A stretch of DNA of 64,000 nucleotides, from positions 983,001 through 1,047,000 of the forward strand of contig NZ_LN614830.1 in assembly GCF_000953635.1 (NCBI RefSeq). The letters are read 5' to 3'. A model generated the notes under the pieces. The model was not told the origin of the DNA. It was given only the letters and a program-made list of their open reading frames with translations, and made no database searches. The translations under genes and the position numbers were made by a program. Source of the DNA: Legionella micdadei. GTDB taxonomy: Bacteria > Pseudomonadota > Gammaproteobacteria > Legionellales > Legionellaceae. Position 1 is the first letter of the stretch; every line of letters begins with the position of its first letter. Positions 56,802 to 64,000 of this stretch are shown here, in pieces.

Positions 56802-57878
56802 TTATCCCATTGATTGCGGATAAGAACCAAGCAAGGTCATCATGACGGACATTGAGGTTAATTCATTGAGGGCCGCTTGAATATGTGATTCTGATTGATG
56901 GCCTTCAAAATCGATAAAGAAAAGATAAGTCCAGTTGCGGTGGCGGTAGGGGCGTGACGCAATTGAAGTCATATTAATTTGATATTTTCCAAAAGGTGCG
57001 AGTAAATTCACCAGGCTTCCAGGTTCATGGGGTGTGGAAATAACTAGTGATGTTTTGTCGCATCCGCTAGGACCGGGAAGTTGCTTCCCTAGGATGATGA
57101 AGCGGGTTGTGTTATTCGGATAATCTTCAATGTGCTGATGAAGCTTTTGTAATTTATAGATTTCTACAGCATTATCGCCACAAATGGCAGCCGAATTTGG
57201 ATTTTCTGTTGCCATTTGTGCTGCCAAACCATTACTGGCCACCTCTTGCAGTTTGACTTTGGGGTAATGAACTGACAACCAGTGCCGGCACTGCGATAAG
57301 GCTTGTTGATGCCCATAGATTATTGATAAAGGCTGGTTAGGATCAATTCGTGCAAAATGATGACGGATACGTAGGGCGATCTCACCACAGATTTGTACAT
57401 CCGAATTAATCAGATTATCAAGGGTAACGTTAACCATGCCTTCCGTACTATTCTCGATAGGTACTACGCCATAATGAACATTCCCATTCTCAACCAGCTT
57501 AAAGACTTCAGTTATGGAAATTTCTGGAACCGAATTGACACTTTCACCAAAATGTTTAACGACCGCTTGTTGGGAAAAAGTGCCTTCTGGGCCTAAATAA
57601 GCAATAGATAAAGGTTCTTGCAAAGCAAGGCAAGCGCTCATAATATCACGGAAAATTTGCGCTACTTCGCGATCAGGGAGCAGGCTAGTATTCTTCGCAA
57701 CAATAGAACGAAGAATTTGTGCTTCACGTTCAGGTCGATAGTAGACAGGAGTAGGTTGTAATTGTTTTATTTTGGCAACTTCAGCAGCCAAATTAGCACG
57801 TTCACTGATGAGTTCGAAGAGTTTCTTGTCGATTTGGTCGATTTTAGTTCGTATATTTTTCAAGGCGTCTTCGGTCAT
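56802..57878 (-). CDS. pheA: Bifunctional chorismate mutase / prephenate dehydratase
   Basis: 358 residues. N-terminal chorismate mutase (IRTKIDQIDKKLFELISERA), then prephenate dehydratase with YLGPEGTFSQQA and catalytic NTTRFIILG, then an ACT regulatory domain. In the ACT domain the phenylalanine-binding motifs are EPGSLVNLLA and SIASRPYRHRNW: the usual ESRP reads ASRP, so feedback control may differ. I choose the ATG at 57878; a TTG eight codons upstream is weaker. Lies between two paralogous coiled-coil genes on the same strand. Confidence 0.93.
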   Translation of the reverse strand: MTEDALKNIRTKIDQIDKKLFELISERANLAAEVAKIKQLQPTPVYYRPEREAQILRSIVAKNTSLLPDREVAQIFRDIMSACLALQEPLSIAYLGPEGTFSQQAVVKHFGESVNSVPEISITEVFKLVENGNVHYGVVPIENSTEGMVNVTLDNLINSDVQICGEIALRIRHHFARIDPNQPLSIIYGHQQALSQCRHWLSVHYPKVKLQEVASNGLAAQMATENPNSAAICGDNAVEIYKLQKLHQHIEDYPNNTTRFIILGKQLPGPSGCDKTSLVISTPHEPGSLVNLLAPFGKYQINMTSIASRPYRHRNWTYLFFIDFEGHQSESHIQAALNELTSMSVMMTLLGSYPQSMG

Positions 57879-57961
57879 GATAGTTCTACTCGAATTGCAC
57901 AAAAAGCAAGAGATTACGGATAGAATAGCATTGCTAGCAATAAGACGACAATGCTGTGAGT

Positions 57962-60397
57962 TTAGAATCCTAGACCAGTAATCTCATCATAAAATTGGTT
58001 CCCCGCTTCAACTAACATTTCTTCTGTTTTGCATGCTCTCCAAGTTGGTGTAAAAAAAAGGCTTGAACCAAAACAGCATTCCATGAGGTGTTGAAGGGGT
58101 TTAAGAAGGTGGATACGAATCCATTGAACAAAATCATAGCGAATCCCATCAGAAATATATTCCATATTTTCATTATGCATAGTAAGTTCTATGGTATGTA
58201 TAAGCTTATCTTTATAGAGTCGTTGCTCATGTCGATTGAGAGCTTCCATTTGTCCGGTTGATAGTGGATTTTTATCTTTAGTACTCTCTGTATTTGTTTG
58301 CAGGAAAGTTCCATTTAGATATTTTTCATTCAACCTCTCAAAGCTAAATTGCAACGATAACAATCGACATAATCTTGAATCTATTTTGTCGAGAAGAGGA
58401 GTAAAAATCTTCTGAGAGGAAAGGAATGTGTGCCTTGTCCAGAGTTTTTCCTTCAAAATCACTAATTCAGCAATATCCTCAGGATTATTTGCGCAGGCAG
58501 TGTCGATATACTTATCTAGAATTCGGAAATATTCATTTTGGAGGACCTTCACGATTTCGAGTGATTTTAGGTAAATTTTTGAACTCTTGCGATCTTCAAT
58601 GAGTGCCTCTTGCTTTAATTTCTCATAAGAGTTTAACGCATTAGTTGCATTAGTGAAGGCTAATAAGGCTGATGCACATTGCTTATTTGAAGTCGTGAAT
58701 GTGCCATAGGAAACAGCTGCACACCGAATTGCATTAACCGCATCCTCCCTCTTGGCCGCTAAATTACTGGCAAGTGAGTTTGTTTCATTTAATCTTGGAA
58801 GAGGCAATTGTGCGCGTTGAATTAAAGCATCTAGGATTTTTTTGTAAGCAGGATTTAATTGTTCTCTTGGCACTTGCCCGAGCTGCTCGAAAGTTTGTGA
58901 AGTGAGTTCATTTTCCTTACGGAATGTAGCCAAGGGGGTGTTTTCTTGGGCTTTTTTAGTTCGTATTTCCTGACATTTATTTTCGAGGAGGTCCAAGGTT
59001 TTTTGGGCTTCTTTACCTGCACTTTCATCCCCTATCTCTTTTGATAAACGCAAATAGGCAGAAAAGACAGTTTTGGCATTTTGAATCACCTTACGTAATT
59101 CAAATTTGAGTTTTACAAAGGTTAGTTGATATTGATTGTCCAAATTTAAACTCGAAACCAGTATTTTTTTATAAAGGCCGGTTTCTCCTTTTAACTCTTG
59201 GTATACGTGCTCAAGTTTCATTGCAATTTCACGTTGAGTTAACGTAAGCTTTTCTACATGTTCCAAGGCAAAAGGGGGCGTAATATCGGATTTTTGGGGA
59301 TTGCACTGGGTGAGTGCAGCTTCAAACTCATCCTCTATAGCACGTAACTGAGCGAGAAGCTGGTGTCCTTCTTTAACATCATCAAAATCATCGTAGGGCT
59401 CGATGAATAAATCCAATTTAGATTTTAATTCTCTTTTCAATGTTTGAAGAGTCAGGTTTATTTCAGCGATTCGTTGCTTAACTTTTTTAGTTTGGAAAAG
59501 ATATTCTTTTATTCCATTGATTGGGAAATCTTCTAACTTAAATCTAAGGCTTCGTAGAGCAATGAGTTGCCGTTTTATTCCATAGGCTTCGACATTTGCA
59601 TCTGAAGGGTTATCTAATAATCTGCCCAAAGCCGAAGATGCATTATTCCATAATCCATTTAAAATTTTAGGTGAATTCTCCCCAAAAGGCATATTCATGT
59701 TAGGTTTAGTGGTAGCCGTACTAAATAAATTATTCACAAAGGCGTTAATTGCATGTTGATTCAGTTCTGTAGGCACTTTTGAACTGAATAACGGGACAGT
59801 GAGATTTAAGTGTCGAAGCAGTTTTCCATGAAATTCAACAAAATGAGCATTGGCTGAAGGATTGATTGCCCGTAGCTCATTGAATAATCCCTCTAAAAAT
59901 TCTTTTAGTTTATTTTTTAAGACGAGATGAGTTGGGTCCCCTGTGTTTTCAAATTGAATCATGGAGAAAATTGTCAAGAAAGAAATTAAAGCTTCACGTA
60001 ACTCATTCCTTGTTCCACTTAGAGAAGCTTTATTAGTTGTTATTTCGGAAGGTAGAAGTAATTTTTTTCTCTTCGAAATAGCGGCTCTTAACCCTTCTTT
60101 CTCTTCAATTAAATCGCTTAACTTAGGTAATGCATCCTGCAACACGGCATGAAGTTTATCCTCTTGTGTGGAACTTTGTTGCCACGTTGATTCGACGAGA
60201 CTAATTAGTTCATTTAATTCATTTATTATTTTATTGAGATGGATAACCCATGGTCGAATCAGGTAATCATCTTGAAACAGAAGCAAATCAGGTGGTTGTG
60301 AGGAATTGTTTTGATGTGAAGCAGCGAATTCATCAAATTTTTGTTTTAGTACATCATTAGTTTGTGACAAAGCATCATTTTTTTTACCACTACCCAT
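57962..60397 (-). CDS. Coiled-coil protein, likely effector (paralogue 2)
   Basis: 811 residues, helical throughout. It is similar to the 1018-residue protein over most of its length but lacks about its first 240 residues. The last region holds MHNENMEYISDGIRYDFVQW (about 740-759), then CKTEEMLVEAG as a glutamate-rich end. AAGGTG precedes the ATG. No PmrA box was found in the 56 bases up to the permease gene. The pair probably arose by duplication around pheA. Confidence 0.75.
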   Translation of the reverse strand: MGSGKKNDALSQTNDVLKQKFDEFAASHQNNSSQPPDLLLFQDDYLIRPWVIHLNKIINELNELISLVESTWQQSSTQEDKLHAVLQDALPKLSDLIEEKEGLRAAISKRKKLLLPSEITTNKASLSGTRNELREALISFLTIFSMIQFENTGDPTHLVLKNKLKEFLEGLFNELRAINPSANAHFVEFHGKLLRHLNLTVPLFSSKVPTELNQHAINAFVNNLFSTATTKPNMNMPFGENSPKILNGLWNNASSALGRLLDNPSDANVEAYGIKRQLIALRSLRFKLEDFPINGIKEYLFQTKKVKQRIAEINLTLQTLKRELKSKLDLFIEPYDDFDDVKEGHQLLAQLRAIEDEFEAALTQCNPQKSDITPPFALEHVEKLTLTQREIAMKLEHVYQELKGETGLYKKILVSSLNLDNQYQLTFVKLKFELRKVIQNAKTVFSAYLRLSKEIGDESAGKEAQKTLDLLENKCQEIRTKKAQENTPLATFRKENELTSQTFEQLGQVPREQLNPAYKKILDALIQRAQLPLPRLNETNSLASNLAAKREDAVNAIRCAAVSYGTFTTSNKQCASALLAFTNATNALNSYEKLKQEALIEDRKSSKIYLKSLEIVKVLQNEYFRILDKYIDTACANNPEDIAELVILKEKLWTRHTFLSSQKIFTPLLDKIDSRLCRLLSLQFSFERLNEKYLNGTFLQTNTESTKDKNPLSTGQMEALNRHEQRLYKDKLIHTIELTMHNENMEYISDGIRYDFVQWIRIHLLKPLQHLMECCFGSSLFFTPTWRACKTEEMLVEAGNQFYDEITGLGF

Positions 60398-60453
60398 GTG
60401 AACACCTTACAACAAATTTATAAAAAACAAAGAATTATTAGCAAAATTATGTG

Positions 60454-61866
60454 TTAATCAGTACGTAAAACCTCATTTCTTTTCTTACGTAAATAAAGTA
60501 AGAAAGCGGGAAAAATCATAATTAAAATCCCACTACCAAAAACCAAGCGAAAACGACCAGCTCCTCCGATGTCCATGCTGCTCTCAGGGGGGATAAAACC
60601 AATAAATAACGTGATTGCGCAACCGGCAAGGCCTAAAATACAAGTTAAATAATAGCCAAAGCGGCCACCGGGAATAGTAAATGGGCGCGGTAAATTGGCA
60701 AACTTGCTTTTTAACTTCCAAGCTGCAATAAACATTAACACATACATAATGATATAAAGTTCAGTACTTAAGGCCGTGAATAACCAATAAATGGCATTAA
60801 TGCTTGGGAAGAGTAAGAAACCGCTACACAGCAACGTGACAAGTACTGCTTGAAGGATCAAAATTCGCGAAGCGATCCCATGTTGATTCAAACGGTAAAG
60901 CCAATGGGGTAAGAAGCCATTATCAGCAGCAAGTAATAAGCCTTTTGCAGGAGAAATAATCCAGTTGACCATGCTACCTAAGCTGCCCAATAACAACAAA
61001 ATGACAATCACTGGCATGAGGGCGGTTAGATGATAAGCTTGAAAGAAATTGGTAAAAGCGCGCATTACACCGTCGACGAGGCTGATTTTTTCCTGTGGTA
61101 ATACGAACGCAATGGCTAATGAACCGAGAATCATTGTTGTCAGAATAAGAGCGACTGAAAAAAGCATGGCTTTAGGAAAATTGCGCTGAGGATTATGCAC
61201 ATTCCGAACATGTACCGCTGCCAATTCCATGCCTAGAAACGAGGTCATGATCGCCGTAAGTGAAACCCAAGATTGACTATCTTGCCAATGAGGGATCAAG
61301 CTATGGAAATGGAGATCAATCGATATGGGATTTCCCTGTATAAGCCAAATGATTGCGAGTAAGATGATAAAACCCATGGGCAAAATCATACCAACAATTG
61401 CACAAAAGCTTGCAAAGGCGGCTGAGGCGCGTAATCCAGCTAGCCCTAGGAAAGTAAGCGACCAAAAGACAATTAAAATGACACTTATCAAATAGTATTT
61501 ATTTTGAGCTAATGCTGGATTAATAAGGTAAGCTAACGTGCCGGCAATAAAAGAAAGGATGGTTGGATACCATACCATGGTATTAATCCATTGAAGCCAG
61601 ATTGTAAAAAAGGCTGCTGTCTCGCCAAAAGCATGTTGTACCCAACTGTATACCCCGCCTTCTTCTTCTGACCAAGCTGAAGATAATTCTGCAGCAACCA
61701 AGGCCACTGGAATCAGAAAAATAATCGCCGAAAAAATGAAGAAAAAAATCAATGATGAACCAAAGAGCGCAGTAGCGGGTAAATTGCGGATACTGTCAAT
61801 CGCTCCGGTAATGAGTAGTACTAAAGCAAAAACTGAAATTTTTTCGGAAGACCAGGCTTTCATCAT
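60454..61866 (-). CDS. APC-family amino acid permease
   Basis: 470 residues with about twelve membrane segments, amino acid-polyamine-organocation family, GadC/YjeM-like branch. Early helices read LITGAIDSIRNLPATALFG and EEEGGVYSWVQHAFGE, the latter typical of glutamate/GABA and related antiporters. I choose ATG 61866 (with a second ATG next), preceded by GGGA; a TTG seven codons earlier is open. Substrate cannot be fixed from sequence. Confidence 0.87.
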   Translation of the reverse strand: MMKAWSSEKISVFALVLLITGAIDSIRNLPATALFGSSLIFFFIFSAIIFLIPVALVAAELSSAWSEEEGGVYSWVQHAFGETAAFFTIWLQWINTMVWYPTILSFIAGTLAYLINPALAQNKYYLISVILIVFWSLTFLGLAGLRASAAFASFCAIVGMILPMGFIILLAIIWLIQGNPISIDLHFHSLIPHWQDSQSWVSLTAIMTSFLGMELAAVHVRNVHNPQRNFPKAMLFSVALILTTMILGSLAIAFVLPQEKISLVDGVMRAFTNFFQAYHLTALMPVIVILLLLGSLGSMVNWIISPAKGLLLAADNGFLPHWLYRLNQHGIASRILILQAVLVTLLCSGFLLFPSINAIYWLFTALSTELYIIMYVLMFIAAWKLKSKFANLPRPFTIPGGRFGYYLTCILGLAGCAITLFIGFIPPESSMDIGGAGRFRLVFGSGILIMIFPAFLLYLRKKRNEVLRTD

Positions 61867-61946
61867 CGACAGTTCCCAAGAAGCCAATTTGGCAAAAAGG
61901 TATGCATTATAAGGGAATGATTGAAGTCATGAAAAGTATTTTTTGT

Positions 61947-62112
61947 TAAGGGCTTGTTGACAATTGGTTTTGCAGAGCGAAATTAAGAGAAATTAGCTCA
62001 AAATGGAGCTCAGAACGAGGCGGATAGAGGATCCTAATTTAACGGGTCTAAGTTCCAATTTGAGCAATTTAGTTAAATTTACATCTGTGAAATCAAATGT
62101 CAACAGTTCCTA
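61947..62112. mobile_element. MITE-like imperfect palindrome
   Basis: About 160 bases form one long imperfect inverted repeat. The left arm 61951-62010 and the reverse complement of 62051-62110 agree at roughly three quarters of positions, including TGTTGACA exactly at the ends and GCTCAAAATGG/GCTCAAATTGG near the centre, with a ~40-base loop containing GGATCC. No open frame. It fills the gap between the permease and yjbQ genes and looks like a non-autonomous element or structured RNA. Confidence 0.6.
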
Positions 62113-62123
62113 ATATCTATTAA

Positions 62124-62558
62124 CTAATTGCCATGTACAGTGATAATAATACGTCGCTCCGTTGCGTGATTTCGATGTTCGCACAAGTAAATTCCTTGCC
62201 ATTGCCCAAGCGCCAGCTGTCCTTTAGTGATGGGTATGGTAAGGCTAACACCAAGCAAGGTATTTTTAATGTGGGCTGGCATATCATCCTCGCCCTCTAA
62301 AGTATGCTGATAAAGTTCCTCATCGTCGGGAATTGCTGAGCTAAAATAAGTTTCTAAATCTTTCGGCACATCAGCACAGGTATTTTCGCTGATGGCAAGT
62401 GATGCTGAGGTGTGTTGTAAAAATAGATGAGCCAAACCCGTTTGAATTGCAGGCATGGTCGCCAAACTTTGTTGCACAGTATGGGTGATGAGGTGAAAAC
62501 CACGTGACTTTCTGGGCAAAACACAGGTGGTTTGCCAGTACATAGGTAATTTATCCAT
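62124..62558 (-). CDS. yjbQ: YjbQ / UPF0047 family protein
   Basis: 144 residues from MDKLPMYWQTT; the exact start is uncertain (62570 and 62543 also possible). Closely follows E. coli YjbQ: RGFHLITHTVQ, HLFLQHTSASLAISENT, EGEDDMPAHIK and ALGQWQGIYLCEHR. The family has been linked to thiamine-phosphate synthase-like activity. Overlaps the bolA gene end by eight bases. Confidence 0.88.
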   Translation of the reverse strand: MDKLPMYWQTTCVLPRKSRGFHLITHTVQQSLATMPAIQTGLAHLFLQHTSASLAISENTCADVPKDLETYFSSAIPDDEELYQHTLEGEDDMPAHIKNTLLGVSLTIPITKGQLALGQWQGIYLCEHRNHATERRIIITVHGN

Positions 62559-62865
62559 GACGATAACCATCCCGGCACGCAGGAGAGTTTGGGATGCTGC
62601 CACTTTTATCCCATTCTTCTGGTGTGTATAAATGCATACTCAAAGCATGTAACCCTTTATTTCTTTCTTCTATCAACAAATTATTGATCAACCGATGGCG
62701 AGCGATTTTCGTCAATCCAATAAATTTTTCAGTAACAATCGATAGTTTGAAATGAGTTTCTGCGCCCTCAGGAACATGATGGTTTTTCGACTCATCCACA
62801 ACCTCTAAGAAGATGGGCTTCAATTCTTCGGAAATAAGCTGAGAAATACGTTCTTTTCTAGTCAT
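62551..62865 (-). CDS. bolA: BolA-family protein
   Basis: 104 residues. BolA proteins partner with monothiol glutaredoxins in iron-sulfur trafficking and act as stress morphogens. Features are ERISQLISEELKP, a histidine-containing THFKLSIV and the core R-HRLINNLL. The ATG at 62865 is preferred over a TTG eight codons earlier. Coupled to yjbQ by overlap. Confidence 0.88.
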   Translation of the reverse strand: MTRKERISQLISEELKPIFLEVVDESKNHHVPEGAETHFKLSIVTEKFIGLTKIARHRLINNLLIEERNKGLHALSMHLYTPEEWDKSGSIPNSPACRDGYRHG

Positions 62866-63100
62866 AGGGCAGATCACATATTGATTCAAACTTTTTAAAG
62901 TATACCCGTTGCTAAACTTGTTGTCATATTTTAGTCTATCTGTTCAGATACCTGGTGGAAATAAGCCAAGCTAGGTTTTCTTCCGGAAAAGAATGTATAA
63001 ATCGTTTACGAATGTCGATTTACTACTTCAAAGCTTCTCAGGACAAATTTTCTTCAATAGGAAGGGGTTCCTGTTTGTTTACCTATGTTCAGGAATAGTC

Positions 63101-64000
63101 ATGCCAAAAAAAATAAAAACCGAGACGAGTATAGAAATTCACGAAGAGACGCTGGAAGTCGCAAATAAGCATTCTTGGATAGCCGATTTAAGTGTGGATG
63201 CACTACAACAGAAGCTAATTTTTACTCAATGTGTATTCAATGCGCTGCCCCTAAGCAGATTACTTTTTGAATTAAAAAATAAGTACACAAGTTTTGAATT
63301 TGTTAATTCTGCTGTTCTTGGCGATACAAACCAACAAAGTCTAGACATAACACTCGAATTTGATCGTTGTCAGATTCCTAGCGATGCAAACACATCTGAT
63401 TCGATGCACTTACTGTTCGCTAAATTAGCCAACATGCTGAAGCGAGCTAAACCCAAAGAACTTATCGTCGTAGACTCTCAAGGAAAATATGACATAGGAA
63501 GTTTACCTTGGAAGGCTTTAATTGATAATCTGCTTCACACAAATTCTTCTTTTACGCTTGATATACGTGATGAAGAGGGTAGGCCTTTTCGTTTACAGCT
63601 CAACAAACATGGACAAGTTTCTCGACTGAAGGAATTGCTAATAAGCAGCAATGAAGGTGAGGAATTAACAATTCCTTTGCCGGGTAGGTCACCGCTAACT
63701 ATTTCTTTTAGCAAGGGGAAATTATCCATTAAGCAAACAGATGCTTTGGAGTATTCTTCTGAAACTGAAGGAGATAAACAAGCAGGGGATGCAATCGTTA
63801 GCTCACATATCCTATTTTATTATTTAACCCAGGCAGCCAAGCTTGCTAAAGAACACGATTTCTCTTTAGAAATCAATGTATTCATTAACCATGGGGATCG
63901 ATTTGTTTACAATTATGATGCCAAAACATGTGAAGGGGATTGTCAGATCGATCTAATCAGTTCTGGTTTCGAAGCAGAACTAGCGGTAGAGCAAGAGGAG
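63101..64000 (+). CDS. Unrecognised gene, 5' part
   Basis: An open frame from ATG 63101 (MPKKIKTETSIEIHEETLEV) runs without a stop to the window edge, at least 300 codons. It is a hydrophilic, beta/alpha-looking protein without signal peptide, with an internal resemblance between about residues 45-130 and 150-270 (each with FxFxLNxxGQ- or FE--LDIT-like strands and SSHILFYYLTQAAKLAKE- or SMHLLFAKLANMLKRAK-like helices), which suggests two or more tandem repeats of one domain. Possibly a large surface or effector protein. The function is unknown and the end is missing. Confidence 0.7.
   Translation, partial: MPKKIKTETSIEIHEETLEVANKHSWIADLSVDALQQKLIFTQCVFNALPLSRLLFELKNKYTSFEFVNSAVLGDTNQQSLDITLEFDRCQIPSDANTSDSMHLLFAKLANMLKRAKPKELIVVDSQGKYDIGSLPWKALIDNLLHTNSSFTLDIRDEEGRPFRLQLNKHGQVSRLKELLISSNEGEELTIPLPGRSPLTISFSKGKLSIKQTDALEYSSETEGDKQAGDAIVSSHILFYYLTQAAKLAKEHDFSLEINVFINHGDRFVYNYDAKTCEGDCQIDLISSGFEAELAVEQEE

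Noticed and set aside
60398..60470. PmrA box upstream of the 811-residue coiled-coil gene
   Set aside because: No pair of YTTAAK half-sites at five-base spacing exists there, although its paralogue has one.

Overview
The window looks like a stretch of chromosome from a Legionella species (or a close member of Legionellales). The base composition is AT-rich, and core gammaproteobacterial genes are interleaved with single accessory genes that resemble Dot/Icm type IV secretion effectors: coiled-coil giants, a kinase-like/ankyrin protein, and small proteins with a double hydrophobic segment. Several of these end in glutamate-rich C-termini. Three of them are preceded by sequences that fit the PmrA response-regulator box (YTTAAK-N5-YTTAAK), the known activator of many Legionella effector genes. 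The species cannot be fixed from sequence alone.

Layout. 1-4469: end of pyrD, then msbA-lpxK (lipid A export and synthesis) and a secreted protein. 4517-10331: polytopic membrane protein, oxyR, an ATP-grasp-like protein, rpsT and an unusual ZIP transporter. 10519-15478: murJ with an M17 peptidase, facing holC-pepA. 15627-18528: lptF-lptG-DUF218 protein. 18673-23256: carB-greA, facing a secreted HAD phosphatase. 23427-30453: the SUF iron-sulfur operon (sufR-B-C-D-S-U-T) running into epmA, with three operator-like palindromes upstream. 30672-32832: three small effector-like proteins. 32845-37535: epimerase, AddB-like nuclease and two paralogous membrane proteins. 37695-40673: two strong effector candidates. 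40689-45801: thiolase, motB-motA, acetoacetate decarboxylase, 3-hydroxybutyrate dehydrogenase and a glycine-zipper lipoprotein. 46032-53491: dapA, a miniature BamC, a QEGLA metalloprotein, a glutathione transferase, ferredoxin, a DinG-type helicase, tsaB, a 59-residue Trm112-like protein and kdsB. 53636-60397: two paralogous coiled-coil proteins flanking pheA. 60454-62865: amino-acid permease, a palindromic MITE-like element, yjbQ and bolA. 63101-64000: the start of an unrecognised gene that runs off the window.

How it fits together. Envelope building recurs: MsbA, LpxK, KdsB, LptF/G, MurJ and a BamC remnant. The usual msbA-lpxK-ycaR-kdsB cluster is split into two halves about 50 kb apart. 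The thiolase, decarboxylase and dehydrogenase suggest acetoacetate/3-hydroxybutyrate metabolism. No rRNA, tRNA, CRISPR array, transposase or prophage was seen, and no gene-free stretch exceeds 300 bases. The longest (23257-23541) holds the suf operators; 61888-62123 holds the palindromic element.
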